Notes under the pieces: generated by a model
What the model was told of the DNA's origin: nothing
The model's input: only the letters and a program-made list of their open reading frames with translations
Databases searched by the model: none
Source of the DNA: Micromonospora qiuiae
GTDB taxonomy: Bacteria; Actinomycetota; Actinomycetes; Mycobacteriales; Micromonosporaceae
Assembly: GCF_016863555.1 (NCBI RefSeq)
Contig: NZ_BOPC01000021.1
Span: 1-62,756, forward strand
Direction: 5' to 3'
Length of the DNA: 62,756 nt
In this document: in pieces, positions 53,201 to 62,507 of the stretch
Position numbering within the stretch: the first letter of the stretch is position 1
Layout: each line of letters starts with the position of its first letter
Program-made: the position numbers and the translations under genes

Positions 53201-56200
53201 GGGTCAACGGGAGGCTGTCGAGCAGGTGAATCCGGGCCGGCACCAGTTGCTCGGGCAGTCGGTCGGCGAGGAACCCGCGCAGCTGTGCCACGGTCGGCCC
53301 GGTCTGCGGTGCCGGCGCGACGAAGGCGTGCAGTCGTGGGTGCGGCTCGGCCTGGTGCAGCACCACCGCGGCGGCCACCTCCGGGTGGGTACGCAGCACC
53401 GCCTCGATCTCGCCCGGCTCCAGCCGGTAGCCGTGGATCTTCACCTGGTCGTCGAGGCGGCCGAGGAACTCCAGGCTGCCGTCCGGGGCGATCCGAACCC
53501 GGTCGCCACTGCGGTAGTACCGCTCGCCGTCGTGGTGGACGAAGACCGTGGCGGTCAGCTCGGGCTCGCCCAGGTAACCCGGGGTGAGGCCGACGCCGCC
53601 GAGGTGCAGTTCCCCGGCGGTGCCGGGCGGACAGGGGGCCCCGTCGGTGTCGACGACGCGGATCCGCGCACCGCCGACCGGCCGGCCGATCGGCAACCGG
53701 CGCACCGCGTCGTCCGGGCGGCGGTCGATCAGGTGCCAGGTGGCGTTGATCGTCGCCTCGGTGGGGCCGTACAGATTGGTGATCCGGCAACCGTCGCCGA
53801 ACAGATCGAACCAGCGGCGTACCGGCACCGGCGACAACTCTTCCCCGCCGACGTGCACCCAGCGCAGGGCACTGAGGTCCGGCGGTACGCCGTCGCGCAC
53901 CGCCCGTTGCTCGGCGGCCCGCAGGACCCGCTCCCACAGGGTGGGTACCGAACTCCACACGGTGAGCCGGTCCCGTTCGATCCTGGACAACAGCGCCTGC
54001 GGGTCACGCAGCACCGACCAGGGGAAGGTGACCACGGTGGCGCCGACCAGCAACGGCGCCAGGATCTGCCGGACCGAGGCGTCGAAGCAGGTCGACGAGG
54101 TCTGGGCCAGCCGGTCGCCGGGCCGGTAGCCGAACGTGTCGATCGCCCAGTCGAGGTAGTTGACCATCGACCGGTGGGTGATCGGCACCCCCTTCGGCCG
54201 TCCCGTCGATCCCGACGTGAAAATCACGTACGCGGTGTCGTCCGGCGTGGCGGCCAGCGCCTCGCCGGGGACATCGTGGGCGTCCGCCCCGAGCCGGATC
54301 GGCCGGGCCGTGCCGCAGAGCCGGGCCACGGCGACCGCGCAGTCGTCGTCGTGCAGCACCACCCCGGCCCCGGCGCGGCGCAACTGCTCGTCGAGGCGGG
54401 CCGCAGGATGGGCGGCGTCCAGCGGCACCCAGGCGGCCCCGGCGCGCAGGATCCCGACCACCGCGATGACCGCCTCAACGCCGGGCGCGGTGAGCATCCC
54501 GACGTGCTGACCGGGGCGTACCCCGTGGGCCACGAGCAGCGCCGCCACCCGGCCGGCAGCCCGGTCCAGGTCCCGGTAGGTCAGCGTCCGGTCGCCGTCG
54601 GACACGGCCGCCGCGTCCGGCGTACGCCGGCAGACCGCCCGGATCCGCGCGCTGACATCCCCGCCATCCACCTCGGCCCCGACCGGATCGCGGTGTCCGT
54701 GCCGTGGCCGCGCGGCGGCGCCGTGCCCGCGTTGCCGCGCGGCGGCGACGTCGACCAGTTCACGATGGTGTTCGGCGGCGAGCCGGGCCACCGTCTCGCG
54801 CCGGAACAGTCGCAGCGGGAAGTTCCAGGACAGCCGCAGCGTCGTGCCCGACTCCCACCACAGCAGACTGAGCCCGGTGGCCGCGGAACCGGAACCGGCC
54901 GCCGCCGGGACGACCGTCACCGGGCGGTCCGGGTCGGCGGTGACCGGGAACCGGGCGAAGCTGAACCCGGCCGGGCTGGCGGTACGCGGGCCGTCGCCGC
55001 TCGCCCGCAGCATTCGGGCCAGGTCGAGGCTGGACACCGATCCGTGCCGTTGGGCGGCGGCCCAGGACCGCCGGAGCCGGTCGGCGAGCCGCGCGGCGGG
55101 CTCGTCCGGATTCACCTCGACCAACAGCGGCAGGGTGTCGGCGAACGGGCCGACGATCCGCTCGATGCCGGGTAGCCGGGCCTCGCGGCCGGCCCGCGCC
55201 ACACTCACCGGCACCCGCCGCTGCCCGCTCCACCTGGCCAGGCACCGAAGGTAGCCGGCGAGCAGCAGATGAAACAGGGAGACGCCGGCCTCGGCGGCCC
55301 GCTCGCGCAACCGCGCGACCAGCGCGTCGTCCAGCTCGTCCAGGTGCGTCACGGACGGCGGCGCGGGCAGGCCCGCCGGGTCGCCGTCGTACGGCAGCCG
55401 AAGCATCCATCCCGGATCGTCGAGGAGCCGGCGCCAGTACGTCAGGTCCGCCTCGCTGGGCGGGACGACGCCGAGGGCGTATTCGGCGAAGCCGGGGCAG
55501 GAGGGCGGTGCTCCAGGGGTGCGGCCCCGGGCCAGCGCGGTGTAGTCGGCCCAGAGTTGTTCGCTGAGCAGGTTGAGGCTGAACCCGTCTCCGGCCGCGT
55601 GGTGCAGAGCCAGCAGCAGGTGGGCACGGTCGGGGCGCTCCGGAGCGAGCACCGCCCGCAACGGCGGTTGCCGGGTCAGGTCCACCGGGGTGTTGCAGAG
55701 TGTTTCCTCCAGTTCGGCGAGCGGGCCGGTGAGCGGGCGCACCTCGTAGGGAATCGCGGCGGCGGACGGCGGCAGGACCAGTTGGCGCGGAGGGTCGGCG
55801 GCGGTGCCGGGAACGAAGCGGACCCGCAGCATCGGATGGTGGGAGGCGAGGCCGGCCAGGGCCCGACCGAGCAGGTCGGTGTCGAGCGGCCCGGTGACGG
55901 TCTGCCGGACGAAGGCGTAGCTGGCCACGGTGGGGTGCAGCCGTTCGTTGACGTACCACGCCCGTTGCACCGGGGTCAGCGGGAACGGCTCCCCGTCGGC
56001 AACCGGCACCGCCGCTGCCGGTGGTGCCGGCACCGCCTGGGCCATCGGGGCCGGGGGCGGATCCGGCGACGCGGACACGCCAGCCGGCGGTGCCCCCACG
56101 GTGCCGGCCGCCGCCAGGTGGGCGGCCAGCGCGGCGACGGTGGTGTGCTCGAAGAACAGGGTGACCGGCAGTTGCCGGCCGAGTTCGTCCTCCAGACGTT

Positions 56201-59200
56201 TGACCAGGTCCACGGCGGCCAACGAGTCCAGCCCGAGGGTGAGGAACGAGACGTCGTCGGCGATCTCCTCGCTCGGGCGGTGCAGCGGCTCGGCGAGCAG
56301 CCGGCGCAGCAGCCGGGCCAGGTCGTCCACGCCCAACCCACCCGGTGCCGGCTGCCCGCTGGCCGGGCCGGCGCTCGGAACGGCGGCTGGGCGGATGCTC
56401 GCCGGCGGATCGGGGGACCGGTCGGCGACGAGCAGGTGGGCGGCGTCGACAGCGCGGGCGGCCAGGAGAGCCCGCAGTGCGGCGTCGACGGTCAGGGCGC
56501 CGGAGCCCCGGCCGGTGCCGCTTCGGGCCGCCATGCCGGTATCGGTGACCGCGGCGAAACTGACCGCCTGGAAAGGGCGACCGGCAGCCCGCTGCGCGGC
56601 GGCGAAGGCGTCGAGGAACGCGTTGCCGGCCGCGTAGTCGCCGAGCGCCCCGGCCAGGCCCGGCAGCACCGCGCTGACCGAGGAGAAGCTGACCAGCGCC
56701 GCCCGCTCGTGACCGTGTTGGTGCAGCGCCCGCGCCAACAGGTGGCTGCCGCGTACCTTGGGCGCCAGCACGTCCAGGATGTCCGGCACGGACTTCGCGG
56801 CCAGGGTGCCGACCCGTACCGTCCCGGCGGCGTGCCAGACGACGTCCACCCGGGACACCCCGGCGAGCAGCGCATCGATGTCGCCCGGCACGGTCACGTC
56901 ACAGCGGTGGTACGTCGCGCTGGCACCCGCCTCGGTCAACTCGTGCAGCAGGCCCTCCGGGGCCTGGTCTGACCGTCCGGCCAGCAGCAGGGTGGGGCGC
57001 CCCCGGCGGGCGAGGGTACGGGCCAACCCGGCACCGATCCCACCGCCACCCCCGATGATCACGTGTACGCCGTCGGGGAATGCGCTCTCCGATCCGCCGG
57101 ACCGGTCGACGGGGCCCGGTGCCGGCACCAGGTGCCGCGCGAGCCGCCGCCCGGCTCGCCAGGCCACCCCGGCTACCGCGGGCCCGTCGGTGCTGTCTGC
57201 CGGGGCGGCGTCGTCGCGGCGCAGGTCGGACAACTCCCGGCACACGGCCTCCACCCGGAGCGTCACATCGTCCACAGCGGACAGGTCGATCACTCGGGCA
57301 CTCAGATCGGGGCGCTCGTCGGCCAGCGCCCAGCACAGTCCGGTCAGCACCGCCTGCACCGGCCGGGGTCGCTCCCGGGCCCCGGTCACCTGCACGTCCT
57401 CGGTGAGCACCAGCAGCCGCCCGACCCGCCCGTCCGGCTCGTCGAGCAGGGCACGCACCACGCGTACCTGCCCGGCCACGGCGGCATCGAGGGCCGCCAC
57501 GTCCGGTGGGTCGACCGCGGGCCCGGCCAGCAGCACGGTCGCCTCCGGCGGTGCGAGGTCGTCGGCCGGCTCGGGCATGACCTGGACCGTGACGCCGCGT
57601 GCGGTGAGCGTGGCGGCGAGCCGGGCGGCGAGGTCACCACCGACACCGGGACCGCGCAGCCGCACCCGGGCCGGCAGGTCACCGGCACCCACCGGCGCGT
57701 CCCGCCAGGCGACCCGGTGCAGCGGCACGGCGATCCGTGGCGACGGCGGGTACGACCGCCGCTGGAACGGGTACGTCGGCACGGGCACCCGCCGCCGGCC
57801 GGCGTAGAGGGCGGCGCGGTCCAGCGGCCCACCGAGGGCCCACAGCCGGCCCACCGCTGCCAGCAGCGTCCCGGTCGCCGCGCCCGGCGGCTGATCCGTG
57901 AGGTCCAGCATCGACAGCACCCGGACCGGATCGTCGTCGCCGACCTCCAGCGCGGCACCGAGCCGCTCTCCCGTACCCAGGTCGATGACGGTGTCGTACC
58001 CGTCGTCGCGCAACCGGCGCAGCGCCGCGCGCCACGGCGGCGGGGCCGATCGTGTGTCCGTCCCGGCGAGTCGGACCGCCTCGGCGGGGTCCAACTCGCC
58101 GCGAGCGGCGGCCGCCGCCAGCGCACCGACGCCGTACCCGAGCGTGGTGTCCGGCCGTACCCCCCATGCGGCCAACTGGCCGGCGAGGGCGATGCCGACC
58201 GCGACCGCCACCGCTCCCGCGACCCGGTCGGGTGCCGAGCCGGTCAGACACCAGGCCAGCAGCGGACGTCCCGCCACCGGCGCGGCGGCGGCACCGCCGA
58301 GCAGTTCCCGGAAGGCCGGCAACCGGTCGTGCAGGTCGCGTACGGCCGCCGCCGGCAGCGCCGCGCCGTCGTCCGGGAAGACGAACACGGTCCGGGGGCG
58401 CGGTCCGACCGGCGCTTCGCCGAGGGCGTCGGCGGCGGCGTCGAGCCGGTCGGCCAGGTCCCCGTCGGCGACCACGGCCAGCCGGTACGGGGCATCGTCG
58501 CGCGCGGTACCCGCGCTGGCGCAGACATCGGCCTCGGTGAGTTCCGGGTGGGCGCGCAGGTGCGTGGCGAGTTCCCGCGCCGCCCGGCGCAGCGCGGCCG
58601 CCGAGTGCGCGCTGAGTGTGGCCAGGCAACAACCGGACTCGTCCGGGCCGGTGGCGGGCCGGTCGGCTTCCGGGGCCTCCCGCAGGACCGCGTGCGCGTT
58701 CGTCCCCCCGAAGCCGAATCCGTTGATCCCGGCGAACAGCGGGCCGGACGCGGTCCACGACCGTCCCTCGGTGACCACCGCGAAGCCGGCTCGGGCGAGG
58801 TCGAAGCGGCCGGAGGGCCGGGCGTGGTGCAGGGAGGCCGGCAGGTACCGGTGCCGCAGCGCCAGCACCACCTTGACCAGCGCGGGCAGTCCGGCCGAGT
58901 TGAGCAGGTGACCGACGTTGGTCTTGACCGAGCCCAGAGCGCGCGGCACCCCGTCGGCCGGCGGTGGGTACGCCGCGGCCAGCGACCGGACCTCCACCGG
59001 GTCACCGAGTTCGGTGCCGGTGCCATGCGCCTCCACGTACGACACCTGCGCCGGGTCGACTCCCGCGTCCTGGTACGCCCGCGCGATCACTTCCCACTGC
59101 CGGTGCGGGTTCGGCGCGAGCAGGCTCAACGAGCGTCCGTCGTTGCCGACGGCGGTACCGGCGACCAGCGCGAGGACCGGATCCCCGTCGGTGTGCGCGT

Positions 59201-61994
59201 CGTCGACGCGGCGGAGCACCAGCGCGGCGCCGCCCTCGCCGGGGACGAGTCCGTCGGCGGCGGCGTCGAAGGCGCGGCACCGCCCGGTGGGGGAGAGCGT
59301 CTCGGCGGCGTCGAGCAGCCGGTATCCGGTCTCGGTCAGGTTGAGATTCACCCCGCCGACCACCGCCACGTCACACTCCCCGGCGGCCAGGCTGCGGGCG
59401 GCCAGGTGCAGCGCGACCAGCGCCGACGAGCACGCCGTGTCCACCGCCACCGCCGGCCCGGTCAGGTCCAGCGCCTGCGCCAGCCGGGCCGGGATCAGGT
59501 TCCGCAGATTCCCGACCAGCATCGCCGCCCCGCTGACCGGCGCTGTCCCGCCGACCAACTCCGCTGTTCCGTTGGCCGCCAGCAGTTCGGGGTAGCCGCT
59601 CTCGCCGACGGCGGCGAAGACACCGATCCGGTGGCCGTACCGGCGGGGTCCGGCGTACCCGGCGCGTTCCAGGGCCTCGTACCCGATCTCCAGAAAGAGC
59701 CGGGCGTGCGGGTCGGTGAGCCGCGCCTCCTGCTCGGTGAGACCGAAGAACCCGGCGTCGAAGAGCATCGGATCGTCCAGGAAGGAGCCCCAGCGTGGAC
59801 CGTTGCCCGACGGGATCCAGCGGTGGGCGGGGACCGGAGCGACGGCATCGACGCCGTCGACCAGCCGTTGCCAGAACTCCTCAGGGGTGCCCGCACCGGG
59901 GAACCGGCAGGCCATCCCGATCACCGCCACGCCGGTCGCAGCGTCGGCGCGGTCACCGTCGCTCGTCGTCCGGGCCGGCGGCGGTCCGGTCGGGGACTTC
60001 GACGCGGTCCCTCGGCCGGCGACCGGCCCGGCGGCCAGCCGGTCGGCGAGCGCCGCGACGGTGGGGCAGTCCCGCAGGTCCGCCGGGTGCAACGGGGTGC
60101 CCAGGGCGTCCTCCAGCCCGGCCAGCACCTCCATCGCCTTCAGCGACGACCCGCCGATGGCCAGGAAACGGTCGTCGGGGCCGATGGTGGCCGGAGGCCG
60201 CTCCAGCACCCGGGCCCAGACCTCGCGGACCACCTCTTCGAGTTCCCGCCGGGATCGCCCGGCGGCGGGCGGCCGGGGGAGGGACACGGCAGCACGGTCC
60301 TGCGGGACACGGCCGGGCGGAGTGCCCTCGGCTGGTGCGCACCAGCGCTGCTCCCGGTCGGCGAAGTCACCGGCCAGGTACCGCTCGCGCATCCGGCGCC
60401 GGCGTAGCTTTCCGCTGGTGGTCCGGGCGAACGCGCCGGGCGGCAAGGGCAGCGCCCGGACCTCGTCGTGGCCGCAGGCCTCGGCCACCCGCCCTCGGAC
60501 CGCGGCGAGCACCCCGGCCGCGTCGGCGGGCGGGCGGGCCCACGGCACGAACACCATGATCCGCTCCCCACCGGAGACCGGGTCGGTCGTGCCGACCACC
60601 GCCGCCAGGTCGCCCGGCAGGCCGGGGGTGGCAACGGCCACCGCCTCCAGGTCCGCGGCGTGGAAGGTCCGGCCGTTGACGAAGACCACGTCCTTGGCCC
60701 GGCCGGTGACGCAGAGCCGCCCGTCGCGCAGAAAACCCAGGTCGCCGGTACGCAGCCAGCCGGCCACGAAGGTTTCCCGGCTGGCCTGCGGCGCCCGGTG
60801 GTAGCCCCGCGCCACGTTCGGGCCGCTCACCTCGATCTGGCCGACGCGCCGGTCGGGCAGCGGCCGGCCGTGGTCGTCGACGACACGCACCGCGCAGCCG
60901 CTCACCGGGTGGCCGAGATCCATCACCTCGACCGCGTGCGCGCCGGGGTCGGTCGGCACCGCTCGGCCCCGGCTCAACTCGGCCCGGTCCAGCACCACCG
61001 GGGCGGCCACCTCCCCGGGCGGCGGGAAGGTCACCGCGAGGGTCGCCTCGGCGAGCCCGTACACCGGTCGCAGCGCGGCCGGGTCGAGCCGGGCCGGGCG
61101 GGTGTGTGCCAGAAAGGACCGCCACACCGCGGCCGAGATCGGCTCGGCCCCCACCACCACACACCGCACCGAACTCAGGTCGAGTCCGGCGAGGGTCTCG
61201 GCCGGCACCCGGCGCACCGCCAGGGCCAGCGCGAAGTTCGCCGCCGACAGCAGGGTGGCACGGTGCCGGTGGGCGGTGGTGAACCACAGCGCGGGACGTT
61301 TGGCGAATGCCAGCGGGCCGATGCATACCTGCTTGAGGCCGACGGCGAGCGGCGTCAGATGGGTGCCGATCAGCCCCATGTCGTGGAAGTACGGCATCCA
61401 GGTGACCAGGACGTCGTCCGGGCGGGCACCGCTGGCCATACCGGATTGCTCCAGATTGGCCAGCACGTTGTCATGCGTCAGTTCCACGCCACGCGGTGCG
61501 CCGGTGCTGCCCGAGGAGAACTGGAGGAAGGCGAGGTCGTCCCCGGCCGGCGTCGGCAAATCCTCCGGCGCGGTTCCGGCGCGCAGCGCGGCCAGTCGCA
61601 GCACCGGGGCGGGCAGCCCGTCGGCTATCGCGGCGGTGGCGTCGTCGGTCACGACCACCGCGTCGGGAAGCAGGTCCCGCACCGCGCGCACCCGGTGCGG
61701 CTCGGGCGGCAACGGCACCGGCACCAGCCCGGCGGCGAGGGCTCCCCAGAACATGGGTTGGAAATCGTCCCCGGCGTCGGCGAGCAGGAGCGCGGGCGTG
61801 CCCGGTGCCAGCCCGGCGGCACGGTAACCGCCAGCGATCCGCAGCGACTCGTCACGTAGCTGCCGGAAGCTGACCGTACGCTCGGTGCCGTCCTCCCGGA
61901 CGTGCACGATGACCTGGTCGGGGGAGCGGTCGGCGGCGCCGAGGAGCACGTCGAGCAGGCCTCGGCGGGCACCGGGCCCGGTCGCAATCGACAC
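50229..61994 (-). CDS. Hybrid PKS-NRPS megasynthase with FAAL start and acyl-ACP-reductase-like terminus
   Basis: Predicted 3,921-residue protein. Approximate order: fatty acyl-AMP ligase 1-555 (FSSGSTGAPRG; WMPYFHDMGLIG), ACP 575-655 (GGSSL), ketosynthase 690-1115 (VDTACSSAL, EAHGTGT, KTNVGH all intact), a short degenerate acyltransferase 1200-1415 (GYGVG in place of GHSxG), ketoreductase 1424-1860 (GGGGGIG; active-site Tyr in GDYAAGN), ACP 1888-1965 (LGLDSL), condensation 2003-2418 (HHAAGDG), adenylation 2450-2945 (TSGSTGRPKG, YGPTEATIN), carrier 2985-3055 (GGDSI), a second condensation 3083-3530 (HHLIGDG), and 3541-3921 resembling cyanobacterial acyl-ACP reductase (VVGLGSIG; Cys about 3867). 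No thioesterase is present. By-eye specificity residues D-A-R-T-H-G-L-I-N give no clear amino acid. The GTG start has a weak binding site. The product would be a fatty acyl chain extended by one ketide, then an amino acid, released as an aldehyde or amide. Confidence 0.93.
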   Translation of the reverse strand: MSIATGPGARRGLLDVLLGAADRSPDQVIVHVREDGTERTVSFRQLRDESLRIAGGYRAAGLAPGTPALLLADAGDDFQPMFWGALAAGLVPVPLPPEPHRVRAVRDLLPDAVVVTDDATAAIADGLPAPVLRLAALRAGTAPEDLPTPAGDDLAFLQFSSGSTGAPRGVELTHDNVLANLEQSGMASGARPDDVLVTWMPYFHDMGLIGTHLTPLAVGLKQVCIGPLAFAKRPALWFTTAHRHRATLLSAANFALALAVRRVPAETLAGLDLSSVRCVVVGAEPISAAVWRSFLAHTRPARLDPAALRPVYGLAEATLAVTFPPPGEVAAPVVLDRAELSRGRAVPTDPGAHAVEVMDLGHPVSGCAVRVVDDHGRPLPDRRVGQIEVSGPNVARGYHRAPQASRETFVAGWLRTGDLGFLRDGRLCVTGRAKDVVFVNGRTFHAADLEAVAVATPGLPGDLAAVVGTTDPVSGGERIMVFVPWARPPADAAGVLAAVRGRVAEACGHDEVRALPLPPGAFARTTSGKLRRRRMRERYLAGDFADREQRWCAPAEGTPPGRVPQDRAAVSLPRPPAAGRSRRELEEVVREVWARVLERPPATIGPDDRFLAIGGSSLKAMEVLAGLEDALGTPLHPADLRDCPTVAALADRLAAGPVAGRGTASKSPTGPPPARTTSDGDRADAATGVAVIGMACRFPGAGTPEEFWQRLVDGVDAVAPVPAHRWIPSGNGPRWGSFLDDPMLFDAGFFGLTEQEARLTDPHARLFLEIGYEALERAGYAGPRRYGHRIGVFAAVGESGYPELLAANGTAELVGGTAPVSGAAMLVGNLRNLIPARLAQALDLTGPAVAVDTACSSALVALHLAARSLAAGECDVAVVGGVNLNLTETGYRLLDAAETLSPTGRCRAFDAAADGLVPGEGGAALVLRRVDDAHTDGDPVLALVAGTAVGNDGRSLSLLAPNPHRQWEVIARAYQDAGVDPAQVSYVEAHGTGTELGDPVEVRSLAAAYPPPADGVPRALGSVKTNVGHLLNSAGLPALVKVVLALRHRYLPASLHHARPSGRFDLARAGFAVVTEGRSWTASGPLFAGINGFGFGGTNAHAVLREAPEADRPATGPDESGCCLATLSAHSAAALRRAARELATHLRAHPELTEADVCASAGTARDDAPYRLAVVADGDLADRLDAAADALGEAPVGPRPRTVFVFPDDGAALPAAAVRDLHDRLPAFRELLGGAAAAPVAGRPLLAWCLTGSAPDRVAGAVAVAVGIALAGQLAAWGVRPDTTLGYGVGALAAAAARGELDPAEAVRLAGTDTRSAPPPWRAALRRLRDDGYDTVIDLGTGERLGAALEVGDDDPVRVLSMLDLTDQPPGAATGTLLAAVGRLWALGGPLDRAALYAGRRRVPVPTYPFQRRSYPPSPRIAVPLHRVAWRDAPVGAGDLPARVRLRGPGVGGDLAARLAATLTARGVTVQVMPEPADDLAPPEATVLLAGPAVDPPDVAALDAAVAGQVRVVRALLDEPDGRVGRLLVLTEDVQVTGARERPRPVQAVLTGLCWALADERPDLSARVIDLSAVDDVTLRVEAVCRELSDLRRDDAAPADSTDGPAVAGVAWRAGRRLARHLVPAPGPVDRSGGSESAFPDGVHVIIGGGGGIGAGLARTLARRGRPTLLLAGRSDQAPEGLLHELTEAGASATYHRCDVTVPGDIDALLAGVSRVDVVWHAAGTVRVGTLAAKSVPDILDVLAPKVRGSHLLARALHQHGHERAALVSFSSVSAVLPGLAGALGDYAAGNAFLDAFAAAQRAAGRPFQAVSFAAVTDTGMAARSGTGRGSGALTVDAALRALLAARAVDAAHLLVADRSPDPPASIRPAAVPSAGPASGQPAPGGLGVDDLARLLRRLLAEPLHRPSEEIADDVSFLTLGLDSLAAVDLVKRLEDELGRQLPVTLFFEHTTVAALAAHLAAAGTVGAPPAGVSASPDPPPAPMAQAVPAPPAAAVPVADGEPFPLTPVQRAWYVNERLHPTVASYAFVRQTVTGPLDTDLLGRALAGLASHHPMLRVRFVPGTAADPPRQLVLPPSAAAIPYEVRPLTGPLAELEETLCNTPVDLTRQPPLRAVLAPERPDRAHLLLALHHAAGDGFSLNLLSEQLWADYTALARGRTPGAPPSCPGFAEYALGVVPPSEADLTYWRRLLDDPGWMLRLPYDGDPAGLPAPPSVTHLDELDDALVARLRERAAEAGVSLFHLLLAGYLRCLARWSGQRRVPVSVARAGREARLPGIERIVGPFADTLPLLVEVNPDEPAARLADRLRRSWAAAQRHGSVSSLDLARMLRASGDGPRTASPAGFSFARFPVTADPDRPVTVVPAAAGSGSAATGLSLLWWESGTTLRLSWNFPLRLFRRETVARLAAEHHRELVDVAAARQRGHGAAARPRHGHRDPVGAEVDGGDVSARIRAVCRRTPDAAAVSDGDRTLTYRDLDRAAGRVAALLVAHGVRPGQHVGMLTAPGVEAVIAVVGILRAGAAWVPLDAAHPAARLDEQLRRAGAGVVLHDDDCAVAVARLCGTARPIRLGADAHDVPGEALAATPDDTAYVIFTSGSTGRPKGVPITHRSMVNYLDWAIDTFGYRPGDRLAQTSSTCFDASVRQILAPLLVGATVVTFPWSVLRDPQALLSRIERDRLTVWSSVPTLWERVLRAAEQRAVRDGVPPDLSALRWVHVGGEELSPVPVRRWFDLFGDGCRITNLYGPTEATINATWHLIDRRPDDAVRRLPIGRPVGGARIRVVDTDGAPCPPGTAGELHLGGVGLTPGYLGEPELTATVFVHHDGERYYRSGDRVRIAPDGSLEFLGRLDDQVKIHGYRLEPGEIEAVLRTHPEVAAAVVLHQAEPHPRLHAFVAPAPQTGPTVAQLRGFLADRLPEQLVPARIHLLDSLPLTPTGKVDRDRLRSHAGFPPAAAPTPPPLPTVPAEPPLPTVLAAATEAGTDAHPEGRTETEAKLARIWGELLDLPAIAPDDDFFTLGGDSILVLEVFARAQDQFAATPSPAVIYQHRTLRKLAAAIDATAGAAGPTSDAVGRASGTAITRDPGGPYPVTATQRGFLLADAVAPGAGTAWLGRLRLRGRLRREVFQRAVDLLVARHPMLRTVFPAGARPPVQQELPTSLRLPVGYQTVADPAEVAAQVAEERRRPFEPWAWPLLRLRLLALAPDDHILLVHAHHLIGDGYSAALLGQELSAVYHRLLADLPGELPPLRTHFREYVGLLARRAAGSPEPGAHTWWTGRFATPYRPPMLRARRTGSASGSASEQVRGFTLDGAVVSGLRRLAADAASTLYAPVLTAYHRAVARLTGQDDLVIGLALTGRDHPLPDLHRVFGPCAAMVPLRLGGSSGFAEQLVRVAAEVTAARRYDDPPSIAAAVPTGPGGTPAGAQFFFSFLDFAALDAPPTATPDAPPAAMLDAPPAATLDADRLSLDWDAESELAPPPLGTDLFLTARPGPDGLRVTLRGSPDAVSPIELGRLVDWLHADLTTAATGTAGAISDTTDAARPEAVELVVPAATVGPGRRTRLDSAIVGYLPPPAQLAAITGLPAGSLPRAWLRDLLFPDGRPRLLEELSTPLGVSGFVCLPRFADELAAAGDALASEVGEAVDLAARLGARCVSLAGMIPARTGYGLGVLRRTRSGVAVTTGHAVTVVSVVATVEAAVAATGKGLAGRDLAVVGLGSIGFSALRLLLARTELPPARLVLCDVPAAASRLAEHAARLRAEGFAGSIEVRPSAPGIAPAGYTAEVIIAATSAATEPIEVDRLAPGTIVVDDSFPPAVETGRALARMRRDRDILVVGGGLLHVGETSRDIPGDLPPVPVDGSILGLPGTIASCRLESLLWTATPGLPLVHGLVDDSTVTAYAQALTGAGITAAPLHLLHHLIEPDLR

Positions 61995-62144
61995 GGCAGG
62001 ATGCTAGTCCGCCACGATCCGGCACCTGACGGCCATGGCACGGATCAGCGCGGGACGCAGCCGGCACGGCTTCCCGTCCGGCTCGCGGGCCGCCCGGCGA
62101 GTCGACACGCCGGCCGGACATTCCCCGCCGCCGAATCCGGGCCC
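61995..62144. other. Upstream region of the megasynthase, no gene seen
   Basis: The gap from 61995 to 62691 holds no convincing intact gene. This first part is the probable promoter region of the leftward megasynthase gene. I could not assign boxes. Confidence 0.4.
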
Positions 62145-62240
62145 GTGGCAGACGAGGCGTTCGTGGCCTGCTTACGGGAGTCGCTGCCGTACGCCTGGCA
62201 GACCGTCAGGGCAGTGGCGTCGGAGCTGGCCGCGTCCTGC
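62145..62240 (+). pseudogene. Fragment of an SCO5389-family protein
   Basis: From GTG 62145 the frame reads VADEAFVACLRESLPYAWQT and continues VRAVASELAAS. This matches the conserved N-terminal half of the small SCO5389 family (pattern EFVxCVRTSLPYAW..I..VVAELA). The following sequence does not continue the family: the C-terminal GQLLRALASDAIRGAL block is missing. So it looks like a truncated remnant. A 17-bp direct repeat (CGTCCGGGTGGCCGTC) near 62274-62306 sits just past the break. Recognised from memory of the family; needs a search. Confidence 0.5.
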
Positions 62241-62462
62241 CCGGCAATCCACCACCGGCGCCGGCGGTTCCTCGTCCGGGTGGCCGTCTCGTCCGGGTGG
62301 CCGTCCGGAAGGCGTCTGGAACTTTCGGCGTTGGACGGCCTCGATCCTCAGCGCCCATCCGGCGATCTCTTCGAAGGTCATCTCGACGCCTCGCTCGGCT
62401 GCCGTGTTGACCAGCCGTGATGCGGGTGGCCGGGGTGGCTGGTCAGGCTCTTGTTTCCACAG

Positions 62463-62507
62463 TATTTCCGGAAGTTGTTGACTGGTTGGCGACGTCGAGC
62501 CAATACT
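62463..62507 (+). promoter_or_regulatory. Operator-like palindrome and promoter of the right-edge gene
   Basis: TATTTCCGGAAGTT (62463-62476) matches 12 of 14 bases of the xylanase palindrome at 50103. It is followed at once by TTGACT (62478-62483) and, after 18 bases, AATACT (62502-62507). The geometry (operator just before the -35) is the same as at the xylanase, suggesting common control. Confidence 0.6.

Noticed and set aside
57063..60407. 1,114-codon rightward open frame opposite the PKS module
   Set aside because: Antisense to intact KS and KR motifs, with no domain pattern of its own.
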